Shown here: in pieces, positions 7,976 through 15,596 of the stretch
Layout of the letters: every line of letters begins with the position of its first letter
Position numbering within the stretch: the first letter of the stretch is position 1
Origin: a virus
IMG/VR virus record: IMGVR_UViG_3300050017_000010
Span: 1 to 35,738 of that record
Length of the DNA: 35,738 bases
Reading direction: 5' to 3' (one strand)
Translations under genes and position numbers: made by a program
The notes under the pieces: generated by a model
The model's input: only the letters and a program-made list of their open reading frames with translations
Told to the model about the DNA's origin: nothing
The model's database searches: none

Positions 7976-10063
7976 CTATACTTCGGCGAAGTTTTTACCT
8001 ATTTTAGGAATGGCCTCTAACGGTACGCCTGGTAATAGCGTGGTGTTTTCAAGGGCATTTTGTAATAAAACACTAATGTTTTCAGCATCTTGCTCGTTGC
8101 ATTCCACTATAACGGAGTCATGGACTTGACACACTATGCGATTGTTGATTCTGGCTATGGCGCTGTCTTTTTTAAACTGAATAGTAGCGCGGTTAACTAT
8201 ACTGGCGCCTGTTGACTGAATACGGTGATTAACAGCAAGATTTAGTAAATTCCTGGCATCATATGGCAGCTTTTCGTGCTTTATGTTGCCGTAAAGCTTT
8301 TGTATGCGTTTAGCCTCAGGCATACGTCTAAGACGACCGAATAAATTTGAAACAGCGCCATTTTTCATAGCTAAACTATGAGAATCTAGCATCATTTGTT
8401 TAACCCCGGGAAATCTTTCAAAATAGTTTTCAATGTCTGTTTGAGTATCTTCGATGTTTTTCCCGGTCGTAGGGGCGAGCTGATGCGCAGTCGCTCCATA
8501 TGTACTGGCGAGGGCGATAACTTTGGAGAGATCTCGTAGATGCTTATATTTAACTCCAAACGCATCCGGCGAACCTTCTTTTTGCGGCGTGCAGTCTGTT
8601 TTGTCATATACTTCCATTCCGATGACGCTATAGAAGTCATCTGTTCCATTAAACGCTTCCATTAAGCGTTTGTCTTGACTCATAAAGGCAAACACTCTTG
8701 GCTCTAATTGAGAATAATCGGCGCCCACAAACACCTTGCCCGGACGCGCTATTACGCATTCTTTTATTCGTTTATCGTCTCTAGGTAGGTTTTGCCAGTT
8801 AGGGTTGCGGCTTGAGTACCGTCCAGATGTCGTTCCGTGCTGCAGAAACTGTGGATGGATAACACCGTAAGCGAGCCTCGATTCAATACCTTCTATATAT
8901 GTACTGAGTAGTTTCTGTTTTCGGTTGTACTCCAGTAGTACTTCTATCCATTTATACCGCTTAGCGTACTTCTTCAATACGCTCTTGTCACAAGCTATAT
9001 AGGACCAAGGATCTTTGATCTTTTTAGCTCGAACCTTTTTGCCATTAATGGCTGCCTCTGGTTGGTATACTTTGTCTTTTGATCTAGTGCACTCGGTGAT
9101 AAAATCTCGTTTGGCGGCGGCATAGTAAGGTATGCGCATACTTAGGCCGTCACACACTACTTTACCTTCTTTAGTTAAGGTATTGAATTCTAAGCCTAAT
9201 TGCCCAAATAGTAGCCAGGATAGTTGGGGATTAGACCCGATATTGAAGACATTCTTTTTAGTTGTACCGGGGTACTTATCTTTTATGCGTTCGTGGATCT
9301 CTTGATAGATAAAGTCCTTAGCTTGTAAGCATTCGGATTCTAATGTCTTTTTTAAAATTAATAAGCGTTTTGTATCAATCTGAAGCCCCGTAGTATTAAG
9401 CTCGTAGGACACTAGCCTAAGGAGAGGCATTGATTCATCTTCATAGAAGAATTTGTCTAAACCCTGTTCTACGAGCTCCGGAACGAGAATATGGAATAAT
9501 CTGTAGGTAAGTAAGGCATCTTTAGCGCCGTATTTACCTAATAACTGGAAATCCGCTTTATACATCTCGTAGTTGGCTTTAGTTAGTTGACCGCCGTTGG
9601 CCGACACACTCTCGCGCATCTCCATCTGCTCTACAATCGAATCCACGCCGAAATATTCCTTCGCAAGCTCCTTTAGGCCCACCCGCCTGTTCTCGTCGAG
9701 TAAATGCGCCAAAACCATGGTGTCGGTGTGTAAGCTATTGATAAGACTCACCTTAAAAAACGCCTCTGCCATCTGGCAGTCGAACACGGCGTTGTGCATT
9801 ACAAGTTGTTTAGTGGCGAGTACTTCTATGAGCTTTTGCGCGGACTCGCGCATCTCAGGAACGTACTCGAGTTTGTCTACTGCCCATTTGGCTAATACTA
9901 TGTAGTAGGCCTTATCCTCATTACAACACACAGAAAACCCTATAATCTCATGTTGAGTCGTAAGCCCGGTAGTTTCACAGTCGTACGCTATAATATTAGC
10001 CGCTTCTATGTCATTCCACAGTGGGGCTAGATTAATGGGATTGTCTATTACTATTAGTTCCAT
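7976..10063 (-). CDS. Family A DNA polymerase with 3'-5' exonuclease domain
   Basis: A 695-aa PolA-type replicative polymerase. Exonuclease motifs: YDCETTG (D28/E30), HNAVFDCQ (D95) and YGAKDALLTYR (D182). Polymerase motifs: HGTTSGRYSSRNPNWQNLPR, motif A VGADYSQLEPR (D449), motif B RDLSKVIALASTYG (K514, Y522) and motif C QVHDS (H648-D649). No 5' nuclease domain is present. Motif B has Leu (L518) at the position of E. coli Pol I Phe762. ATG at 10063 has an AGAAGG SD; the longer frame from GTG at 10069 adds two residues and overlaps that SD. The gene overlaps the PrimPol-helicase by 32 nt. Confidence 0.95.
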   Translation of the reverse strand: MELIVIDNPINLAPLWNDIEAANIIAYDCETTGLTTQHEIIGFSVCCNEDKAYYIVLAKWAVDKLEYVPEMRESAQKLIEVLATKQLVMHNAVFDCQMAEAFFKVSLINSLHTDTMVLAHLLDENRRVGLKELAKEYFGVDSIVEQMEMRESVSANGGQLTKANYEMYKADFQLLGKYGAKDALLTYRLFHILVPELVEQGLDKFFYEDESMPLLRLVSYELNTTGLQIDTKRLLILKKTLESECLQAKDFIYQEIHERIKDKYPGTTKKNVFNIGSNPQLSWLLFGQLGLEFNTLTKEGKVVCDGLSMRIPYYAAAKRDFITECTRSKDKVYQPEAAINGKKVRAKKIKDPWSYIACDKSVLKKYAKRYKWIEVLLEYNRKQKLLSTYIEGIESRLAYGVIHPQFLQHGTTSGRYSSRNPNWQNLPRDDKRIKECVIARPGKVFVGADYSQLEPRVFAFMSQDKRLMEAFNGTDDFYSVIGMEVYDKTDCTPQKEGSPDAFGVKYKHLRDLSKVIALASTYGATAHQLAPTTGKNIEDTQTDIENYFERFPGVKQMMLDSHSLAMKNGAVSNLFGRLRRMPEAKRIQKLYGNIKHEKLPYDARNLLNLAVNHRIQSTGASIVNRATIQFKKDSAIARINNRIVCQVHDSVIVECNEQDAENISVLLQNALENTTLLPGVPLEAIPKIGKNFAEV

Positions 10064-11885
10064 TAACACCTTCTTTGTACGGCACTGACTGGTAGGTTAG
10101 TATCTCCGTTTTGCGATCGGCCTTTCGTTTATTGGTTGCTTGGGTCAAGAAGTAGGTAAATGAAGTTATCTGGTCGCCAGTCATGTCCTTCATAGACTCA
10201 GTCTCGGAGTCGAAAGCGAAGTAATAGGGGACATCTTCCTGGATTATATCTCTTTTGGCCTTCTTATGCCGGATCTTGCAGAATTTAAAGGCAGTTACGG
10301 TGGGACAGGCCTCTTCTGAATGGCAACGCTTTAATGGCTGCCATAGAGTAATCAGATAATCGACATAGGACTCAAAGAATACGGTGCCATAGGCAGCATC
10401 TTTATTGAGCTCCAAGTCTCCTATACCTGCCTTTTCCCTATTGGTTTGGGACTGCATCACTAATAGAGTGTTCGTCTCTACTGCGAAAGACTTCATAGCA
10501 TGACATATCTCTTCAAGTTCTAGTGTCTTGCCGTTTTTATCCTTCTTCTTAAGAACACCAATGTGATCGATTACCACGCAGCCGACTTTACGGCCCGATA
10601 TCCTTGTGTATTTCTTGATGTATTCTTGAATCTCGTGTAAAGATAAGTGACGATAGTTGTTGTCCTCGTCGTAGTTACTCATTATTTGCACTTTGCTGTG
10701 CAATTCTGGCTCTTTAGCGCACATAGTTTGCCAACGGTCTGCTATCTCTTTAGCGGGCTGCTCTAACGGTATAAAGAAATGGTCATACTCAGGGTTGCAT
10801 TGGATAAACCACTTAAACATGTTGAGCGCAAAGGCAGTTTTTCCTACTCCCGAACCTGCTACAAGGCCTATTACTTGACCGAGACGAAAGCCATGGTAAG
10901 TACTATCGATGCGCGGATGACATCTGAAGCGAGAACCTTTGGCTGTGTCTTCGCCTCGGGATAGAAGTTCTTTCACACTAAGGGATAGATCCAATGTCTC
11001 TTTATCTTCTGAGAGCTCAAATGTCCATATCTTTTCTATAATATTCTGGGCATAGTTTATACGATGTATGGGCGAACGCTGCATTGCTTTAGCGCTGTTC
11101 ACTAGCACGCTTGCTGCTTCATCTTTGGTAAATCCATTGGCGAACATTAGATGCGCCAAGCGCCAGTCATTCATACTCCGGTCATCGGTGCTACCGGCCC
11201 ATAGATTATTGGCTTCACTGTTCTCCCGCAGGAGACGGCCAAATTTAGGCGGCATTACATCAGATACTGACATAACTGAATCTTCGATGTTATAGGTTTT
11301 ATCGTAGTGGTGCTTGCAATACTGCTCGTCCGCAGTTGATATAGGCGGCAGCAGTTTGTCTAACTCTTCGGCGGTGTATTGGGTATCTTCTTCGTAGATA
11401 AGTTCACAAGGCACTTGGGCATTTTCATATTTTGTATTTATAGTACCTGGGAGGCGCATCAGCTGAAAGATCTTACCAACGGCCTCATCTGTTTGTAACA
11501 ATCGCATTAGACGACGCTGAAAGCGTAAATACCCCATAGCATCTAAGTTGCTAACCTTCCAGTATACGTGAATGCCATTGCCAGAGTCTATTATGCGGGT
11601 AGGTGGCAGATCTAGTCGACAGACTTTTTCGATAAAAGCGTCTTTGTCTTTGTAAATACCGTCTTTAATATCGCAGTCAACAAAGCACCAGTCGAATGTA
11701 GTGATATCAGCGCCAGTGACAGGAGTATTACTTTTGTAGTCAGAGGGGCCGTTTGGTATAAAAAAGATACTATATCCATTAGAGTTGTATTCCTTTATCT
11801 GCTCATCTGTAAGCTCACCTTCTATGACACGAGGAAGGTCTTTGTTTTTAGCCCAGTCGGGAAGGATCAATCGGCATAATGTCAT
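10032..11885 (-). CDS. Primase-polymerase fused to DnaB/RecA-type replicative helicase
   Basis: A 617-aa fusion. The N-terminus is an archaeo-eukaryotic-type primase (RepB-like): WCFVDCDIKD gives the hhhDhD motif (D70, D72), SGNGIHVYWK the sxH motif (H106), and FQLMRLPGTIN the third conserved block. Residues 235-262 resemble a PriCT-like helical linker. The C-terminus is a RecA-fold helicase: Walker A AGSGVGKTA (343-351), LEQP (E375), Walker B CVVIDH and sensor VMQSQTNR (Q478-Q480). So one protein could unwind and prime at the fork. ATG at 11885 has an AGGGGG SD. The zinc-binding TOPRIM primase of T7 gp4 is replaced here by an AEP domain. Confidence 0.85.
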   Translation of the reverse strand: MTLCRLILPDWAKNKDLPRVIEGELTDEQIKEYNSNGYSIFFIPNGPSDYKSNTPVTGADITTFDWCFVDCDIKDGIYKDKDAFIEKVCRLDLPPTRIIDSGNGIHVYWKVSNLDAMGYLRFQRRLMRLLQTDEAVGKIFQLMRLPGTINTKYENAQVPCELIYEEDTQYTAEELDKLLPPISTADEQYCKHHYDKTYNIEDSVMSVSDVMPPKFGRLLRENSEANNLWAGSTDDRSMNDWRLAHLMFANGFTKDEAASVLVNSAKAMQRSPIHRINYAQNIIEKIWTFELSEDKETLDLSLSVKELLSRGEDTAKGSRFRCHPRIDSTYHGFRLGQVIGLVAGSGVGKTAFALNMFKWFIQCNPEYDHFFIPLEQPAKEIADRWQTMCAKEPELHSKVQIMSNYDEDNNYRHLSLHEIQEYIKKYTRISGRKVGCVVIDHIGVLKKKDKNGKTLELEEICHAMKSFAVETNTLLVMQSQTNREKAGIGDLELNKDAAYGTVFFESYVDYLITLWQPLKRCHSEEACPTVTAFKFCKIRHKKAKRDIIQEDVPYYFAFDSETESMKDMTGDQITSFTYFLTQATNKRKADRKTEILTYQSVPYKEGVNGTNSNRQSH

Positions 11886-11902
11886 GAGTCCCCCTGAAGA
11901 AT

Positions 11903-12012
11903 GTACCTATTGCGGTCAGTGCCCCTGGAAAACAGGCAGAGCGCCCTGAGTGGGGATTGCACCAGTTTTAGCCCCATCTCACCAAGTGTCTTTCGACGAC
12001 CGCAATAGGTAC
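11903..12012 (-). ncRNA. Structured element closed by a perfect 15-bp inverted repeat
   Basis: Arms 11903-11917 and 11998-12012 are exact inverted complements (gtacctattgcggtc and gaccgcaataggtac). Read on the minus strand, the 80-nt interior folds into further hairpins: GUC-GAAA-GAC with a GNRA loop; UGAG(A)UGGGG paired with CCCCACUCA; and UGCCUG paired with CAGGGGCA with a GG bulge. It fills almost the whole 134-nt gap between the SSB and PrimPol-helicase genes and ends about 20 nt before the helicase start. No U-run follows, so it is not a standard terminator. It could be a structured RNA, an RNase processing site, or a DNA hairpin used for replication initiation. Confidence 0.6.
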
Positions 12013-12019
12013 GAAAATA

Positions 12020-12595
12020 CTATTTACTTTTAGCGTTCTTACCTAGAAGTGCATTTACACGCGCTGCGCGATCAGCTGTAGTACCTTTAACCGCCACGAG
12101 AGGAGTCGTGTCGATACCGCCCTCATCGTCGTCAGTATTAATGCCAAATGCATCCAGGTCATCTTCAGACTCTTCGTTGCCGCCACCTATTGAACTTCCA
12201 GCATTATAACCTTCGGCTTCGAAGGAGGCGTTAGCATTGCCAGACTCCAGTACAGGAATGACATTATCCAAGTCCTGCATAACGTCGTATTTATACATTT
12301 CGCCGTTCTTAGTAGCTTGCATCCCAACGAATTCAATTCGCAGCATAGTACCGGGCTTAACTTGTCCCATTTTGCGGTCCATGTCTGTCTTGCCCCAAAC
12401 ACCTACATTGCCTTTAGGCGTTTGAAGAAAGTAGATATAGGAAAAGCCAGACTTCTTCTTATCATCCACAATTTGTTTTTTGCCAAGATAATATCCCTCT
12501 GCGTTTGTCGGGTTTTTCTTGCCGGTCTTGCGGTTGGTCCCGCCGAGAGAGATTGTCGTCTCTGCGTTCAAATCAGATACCTTTTGAAATGCCAT
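12020..12595 (-). CDS. Probable single-stranded DNA-binding protein (OB fold)
   Basis: A 191-aa protein. Residues about 28-115 alternate strands typical of an OB fold (EGYYLGKKQIVDD, SYIYFLQTPKGNVGVWGK, GTMLRIEFVGMQATKNGEMYKYDV), with several aromatic residues for ssDNA stacking. An acidic segment follows (EESEDDLDAFGINTDDDEGG), as in many phage SSBs, but the very C-terminus is basic (LLGKNAKSK). Start is ATG at 12595 with an AAAGGAG SD; the longest frame begins 17 codons upstream without support. It sits directly before the PrimPol-helicase and polymerase, as expected for a replication accessory protein. Confidence 0.7.
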   Translation of the reverse strand: MAFQKVSDLNAETTISLGGTNRKTGKKNPTNAEGYYLGKKQIVDDKKKSGFSYIYFLQTPKGNVGVWGKTDMDRKMGQVKPGTMLRIEFVGMQATKNGEMYKYDVMQDLDNVIPVLESGNANASFEAEGYNAGSSIGGGNEESEDDLDAFGINTDDDEGGIDTTPLVAVKGTTADRAARVNALLGKNAKSK

Positions 12596-12614
12596 CGTAA
12601 CTCCTTTTTTGTTG

Positions 12615-12992
12615 TTATGGTTTAATATCTTTTTTATAATTAACACTTGGATCTAAGAATACACGGTAAGGAAGCCATTTGTCAACTGAAACATCGTCAA
12701 AATATACGAGCGGTTTACATTTCACTTCGTCAACGTAAGACTCAAGTCCTAGAGCAATAACTACATTACGCGCCCATTCCCATCCGCCCCTGCTCCAAAC
12801 CACCACATGCGAACCCCTGCGGTCAGCCTCTTTCAGTAAGCGTACCATTGGCGCATGAATACGTTGAAGTACATGCCGTCCCGTGACTGGGTCGAGCACT
12901 TTGATTAGTTGACCATGTTTTGCGTCACTCGGTAGCACCAGTGTGCCGTCTACGTCGAAATACGTTGTATCTTCATTTTTAGTCACAATCAT
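12615..12992 (-). CDS. HAD-superfamily phosphatase
   Basis: A 125-aa minimal HAD hydrolase. Motif I is YFDVDGTLV (D13 nucleophile, D15 acid/base), motif II is VVVWSRGG (Ser), a Lys is present downstream (EVKCKPL), and motif IV is VYFDDVSVDKW. There is no sizeable cap domain. The substrate is unknown; phage HAD proteins are often nucleotide or polynucleotide 3'-phosphatases, and the position beside nucleotide and DNA enzymes fits either. ATG at 12992 overlaps the upstream stop (ATGA), with SD AAGGAGG. Confidence 0.8.
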   Translation of the reverse strand: MIVTKNEDTTYFDVDGTLVLPSDAKHGQLIKVLDPVTGRHVLQRIHAPMVRLLKEADRRGSHVVVWSRGGWEWARNVVIALGLESYVDEVKCKPLVYFDDVSVDKWLPYRVFLDPSVNYKKDIKP

Positions 12993-13201
12993 TGCAGGCC
13001 TCCTTGCACAGCGCCGTCGAGCGCCTCGTTGAGTTCATCCATTTTATCACAAAACTTATTCAAAATGATAATAGTCTCGTTACTGGCGGCATTAGGGTCT
13101 TCTTCTACATCAGTTTGAAGGCTATTGACCATACTGCATGCTAATTCTAGTGCTTCATAGAGCAAATCTTTTTCTCTTGAGCTTAATAATTCTTTGTTCA
13201 T
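12989..13201 (-). CDS. Small acidic helical protein
   Basis: A 70-aa acidic protein predicted to be two helices: LSSREKDLLYEALELACSMVNSLQTDV and ETIIILNKFCDKMDELNEALDG. No known motif is visible. It overlaps both neighbours by ATGA junctions and has SD GAGGAAGG, so it is a real translated gene of the nucleotide-metabolism segment. Function unknown. Confidence 0.7.
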   Translation of the reverse strand: MNKELLSSREKDLLYEALELACSMVNSLQTDVEEDPNAASNETIIILNKFCDKMDELNEALDGAVQGGLQ

Positions 13202-13536
13202 ACACCTTCCTCTTTTTTATAACGATTATCTTTAAGTGTGCCTAATTTCTGCTGCTGAAGTAGCATCGCACAGCAAGCCATTACAGAGCCTAGATGGGGT
13301 TGTCCATCGGTCGGATCGCATTCTTCGCCTTCGTTCCACGCAGCAAGATGTCGCATGGCTGCCGCTACCAACTGTGTAGCCTTATGGCCTTTGTAGTAAT
13401 TATAGCGATTGTACTTCTTTTCGCCTACTTCAAAGGCCCTAGACATCGCCTCGAGGGCGACATAAGGGACATGAGAAAAGTCTGGCTTAGCCTGATCATT
13501 TTTCGAGGCGGTTACTGGCGGTTGTTCGTTTGACAT
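13198..13536 (-). CDS. dATP/dGTP diphosphohydrolase-like protein (DUF5664/MazZ type)
   Basis: A 112-aa all-alpha protein matching the domain known as DUF5664 or dATP/dGTP diphosphohydrolase N-terminal. Recognisable blocks: KNDQAKPDFSHVP near the N-terminus, the metal-binding helix FEVGEKKYNRYNYYKGH, and MRHLAAWNEGEECDPTDGQPHLG with acidic and His residues. The family includes MazZ of cyanophage S-2L, which hydrolyses dATP and dGTP to monophosphates. ATG at 13536 has GGAGG 10 nt upstream and overlaps the transglycosylase gene. No PurZ gene is visible here, so a Z-genome role is not shown; pool balancing is the simpler view. Confidence 0.7.
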   Translation of the reverse strand: MSNEQPPVTASKNDQAKPDFSHVPYVALEAMSRAFEVGEKKYNRYNYYKGHKATQLVAAAMRHLAAWNEGEECDPTDGQPHLGSVMACCAMLLQQQKLGTLKDNRYKKEEGV

Positions 13537-13921
13537 CTGTTTGTTTCCTCCACTGTCTTAAGACTTTATCACTGTATTTGGTGTGAGTCAATTGCTTTGC
13601 ATGACCAATGTTGTACGCAATGATGGCCTTAGTGATGTCGCCATTGTATCGGCTAGAATTGCGCGCTAAGTATTTAGCCGCATAGTAGATATTGGTCTTA
13701 GGATCCATAAGCTGCTTTTCTGTGCCCTTAAAGCCTAGCCATTGGGCGGTTTCGAGCTTAATTTGACATACTCCAACTGAATTGCCTCTACCATCATCTT
13801 TGTGGATAGCGTTGACGTTATGAGTACTCTCTACGTAACATAACGAGGACAAAAGTCCTTGCGGAAGGCCGAACTGGGTAGACATCGATATGAATAGTGT
13901 TGTTAAAAGTTGTATGCCCAT
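13496..13921 (-). CDS. Lytic transglycosylase (SLT-fold), candidate endolysin
   Basis: A 141-aa soluble-lytic-transglycosylase-type enzyme that would cleave peptidoglycan glycan strands. Catalytic Glu is E31 in CYVESTHN; then GVCQIKLETAQWLG (50-63), NIYYAAKYLARNSSRYNG, and AIIAYNIG (about 99-106) follow in family order. The first 13 residues are hydrophobic but not a clear signal peptide. As the only peptidoglycan enzyme in the window it could be the endolysin, or a virion-associated cell-wall enzyme. The start at 13921 has no clear SD and is preceded by a promoter-like sequence. Confidence 0.85.
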   Translation of the reverse strand: MGIQLLTTLFISMSTQFGLPQGLLSSLCYVESTHNVNAIHKDDGRGNSVGVCQIKLETAQWLGFKGTEKQLMDPKTNIYYAAKYLARNSSRYNGDITKAIIAYNIGHAKQLTHTKYSDKVLRQWRKQTDVKRTTASNRLEK

Positions 13922-13927
13922 AGATCT

Positions 13928-13956
13928 ATAATACTATAGTCCAGGGTGTTTGGCAA
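13928..13956 (-). promoter_or_regulatory. Sigma70-like promoter upstream of transglycosylase
   Basis: In the 53-nt gap after the metallophosphoesterase gene, the minus strand has TTGCCA, 17 nt, then TATTAT. Expected initiation falls at about 13921-13922, on the ATG itself, so the transcript may be leaderless. That would agree with the missing SD. Confidence 0.45.
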
Positions 13957-13974
13957 TATTCTAAGGGCTATGTA

Positions 13975-14676
13975 TCAGAGTGAACCGATCCAACGTCCGC
14001 CCTTTTTAAGTACCATTGGTACGATCTGAGGTACGCCATTCACAATGATTATAAGAGACACTATAGGGCGTTTAGGATTAACTTTATTGTAACCTAGCGC
14101 TAAGCTTTTATCATCAGCTAAGCACCCTGTATGGGCATCAAACATAAGCTTTTCCGGGGTACTGATATAACTTATCTGGGCTTTTTCGTGAAAATGACCT
14201 TGAACACAACTCATACCGTATTGAGACGCTAATCTGCCGGGACTTCCAGACTTGCCGTGGCAAAAGTAAACAGGTCCCAATGCTGTTTGCAAGATCGTAT
14301 CAAAAACCCACAACCACTCTTTCGGGGCATCGAGAATGTCGTTATAAGACTTAATAGCTTTGCGGGGAATCTTTCCTGTCTTTGCTTTACGCAATACCAT
14401 AGATCCATGGTTCGATTCAATCACAGTCACTCTGGGAAATAACTTATAAATGGGCTTTAAACCTTCGATAGCATAATCAAGTTCTCTTCCGGCGGCGTCT
14501 AGGTCAGGGTCACTTTCATGGTACGAACTGTCATGGAAATCGACTTCATCGCCAATACATACCACTGTGTCTGGTTTATACTTGCCCTTAACCGCCTTTA
14601 AGAAAGGAATGGCATCTGGGTGAGCATAAGGACAATGAAGATCAGATATTACCAGAATGCTTTTAGCTATTTTCAT
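13975..14676 (-). CDS. Calcineurin-like metallophosphoesterase
   Basis: A 233-aa protein with the full two-metal phosphoesterase set: SDLH (11-14), IGDEVDF (41-47), SNHG (88-91), FCHGKSG (138-144) and GHFH (160-163). Phage members act on phosphomonoesters or phosphodiesters of nucleotides or nucleic acids. It lies between a DEDD exonuclease and a transglycosylase in the DNA-processing operon, so a nucleic-acid end-processing role is reasonable but not proven. ATG at 14676 begins 1 nt after the upstream stop with GGGG as SD. It is separate from the SbcD-like enzyme at 17091-18122. Confidence 0.85.
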   Translation of the reverse strand: MKIAKSILVISDLHCPYAHPDAIPFLKAVKGKYKPDTVVCIGDEVDFHDSSYHESDPDLDAAGRELDYAIEGLKPIYKLFPRVTVIESNHGSMVLRKAKTGKIPRKAIKSYNDILDAPKEWLWVFDTILQTALGPVYFCHGKSGSPGRLASQYGMSCVQGHFHEKAQISYISTPEKLMFDAHTGCLADDKSLALGYNKVNPKRPIVSLIIIVNGVPQIVPMVLKKGGRWIGSL

Positions 14677-14677
14677 T

Positions 14678-15220
14678 TTATTCCCCGCCTTTTAGTTTGT
14701 TCAACGCCTCTACACAGTATTGTACTTGAAACTTACAATCATCTAATGCGTCATGATGTGTGCCTTCCCTATTGGGTCTGTGATGTGTGTTAGCTAAGTC
14801 CACCAGGGTGCGTATGTCCCTAGCCGTTCGGTATGAAAAAGAAGGTTTGATACTTAGACGCTTCATAGCTTCAGTCAATATGACAAAGTCAAATGTTGCA
14901 TGACTCCATACGCACTGGGCCTTAGACATAAATGTATTAAAATCAATTAATGTTGCCTTTATGTCTTTAAGCGGCTCAGCAGTAATTGAGGCAATTGCTT
15001 CTTTCGACTGCTTTAGCCACCAATACACTGTGTCTGCGTCGATCTCGGCTCCGGCCTTTACAGAACTACGGGCATCTATATTAGCTTTGAAGGTCTCTCG
15101 TATCTCTCCGGTATCTCTATCGAAGTAGCAAGCACCTATCTGTACAATACAGGCGTACTTACCATTGCCGAAAGTTTCGATATCCACCATTACTTCATTT
15201 TTAATGTTTCTAGGCGTCAT
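14678..15220 (-). CDS. DEDDh 3'-5' exonuclease (Rv2179c-like)
   Basis: A 180-aa exonuclease. Exo I is MVDIETFG (D13, E15), Exo II is SHATFDF (D111), and Exo III is THHDALDDCKFQ (His-containing, with D157/D160-D161). The overall layout, including DTVYWWLKQSKEA in the middle, fits the Rv2179c-like 3'-5' exoribonuclease/exonuclease family found in many phages and proteobacteria. It would degrade RNA or ssDNA ends, separate from the polymerase proofreading domain. ATG at 15220 overlaps the HNH gene by 11 nt. Confidence 0.85.
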   Translation of the reverse strand: MTPRNIKNEVMVDIETFGNGKYACIVQIGACYFDRDTGEIRETFKANIDARSSVKAGAEIDADTVYWWLKQSKEAIASITAEPLKDIKATLIDFNTFMSKAQCVWSHATFDFVILTEAMKRLSIKPSFSYRTARDIRTLVDLANTHHRPNREGTHHDALDDCKFQVQYCVEALNKLKGGE

Positions 15221-15596
15221 TAACCCTGGCTTTCTTTAAAAGACGGCGCTTTGTATTTTCAGTCTTGGTCTTTTCTTTATGACAATCCTTGTCTAATACG
15301 TCCAATTGTCCTATATCGCACCACAGCCGGTCTACTACTTCAGTCCATTCCATATCTTCCAGCGACTTATCTATCGGTATCAATGGCTGTACGTGGTCCA
15401 CCTGGGCTAAGTAGGCAGGGAATATAAGTCCACAATTAGCGCAAAACACCCACTTGGTCACTCGCGGATGTTCTGGGTCACTATGTCTTATGGCCGATCT
15501 AGACAAGGCGTTACGCCGTAACTCTGAACGACTAAAAACTCTTCTCATAGCGCCTTTAAGTAGATTCCTCTCTTTAGGATTGTCAGGATTTTTCAA
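15210..15596 (-). CDS. HNH endonuclease
   Basis: A 128-aa HNH nuclease: CANCG with a downstream CHKEKTKTE pair (likely structural zinc), and the catalytic AQVDHVQPL. The C-terminus is basic (KRRLLKKARVNDA). The longest frame starts at TTG 15617, but GGAGG at 15605-15609 lies 8 nt before a second TTG at 15596, which is the better start. The gene overlaps sbcC-like by 14 nt. Being inside the recombination operon between the SbcC-like and exonuclease genes suggests a resolvase or DNA-processing role, not a mobile homing enzyme; this is inference. Confidence 0.8.
   Translation of the reverse strand: MKNPDNPKERNLLKGAMRRVFSRSELRRNALSRSAIRHSDPEHPRVTKWVFCANCGLIFPAYLAQVDHVQPLIPIDKSLEDMEWTEVVDRLWCDIGQLDVLDKDCHKEKTKTENTKRRLLKKARVNDA

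Noticed and set aside
11903-12012. Cobalamin-riboswitch-like string GGTGCAATCC inside the structured element
   Set aside because: The B12 box and the other conserved cobalamin blocks are missing, and the 15-bp closing stem is not part of that class.
11903-12012. Intrinsic terminator after the SSB gene
   Set aside because: No U-run follows the stem in either direction and the loop is too large.
13198-13533. Plus-strand ORF opposite the MazZ-like gene and other antisense ORFs over 60 codons
   Set aside because: They are complements of well-supported genes, without SD or recognisable domains.
13198-13536. Evidence for a Z-genome (diaminopurine) phage
   Set aside because: Only the MazZ-type gene is seen; no PurZ is visible, and the polymerase cannot be assigned to DpoZ by eye.
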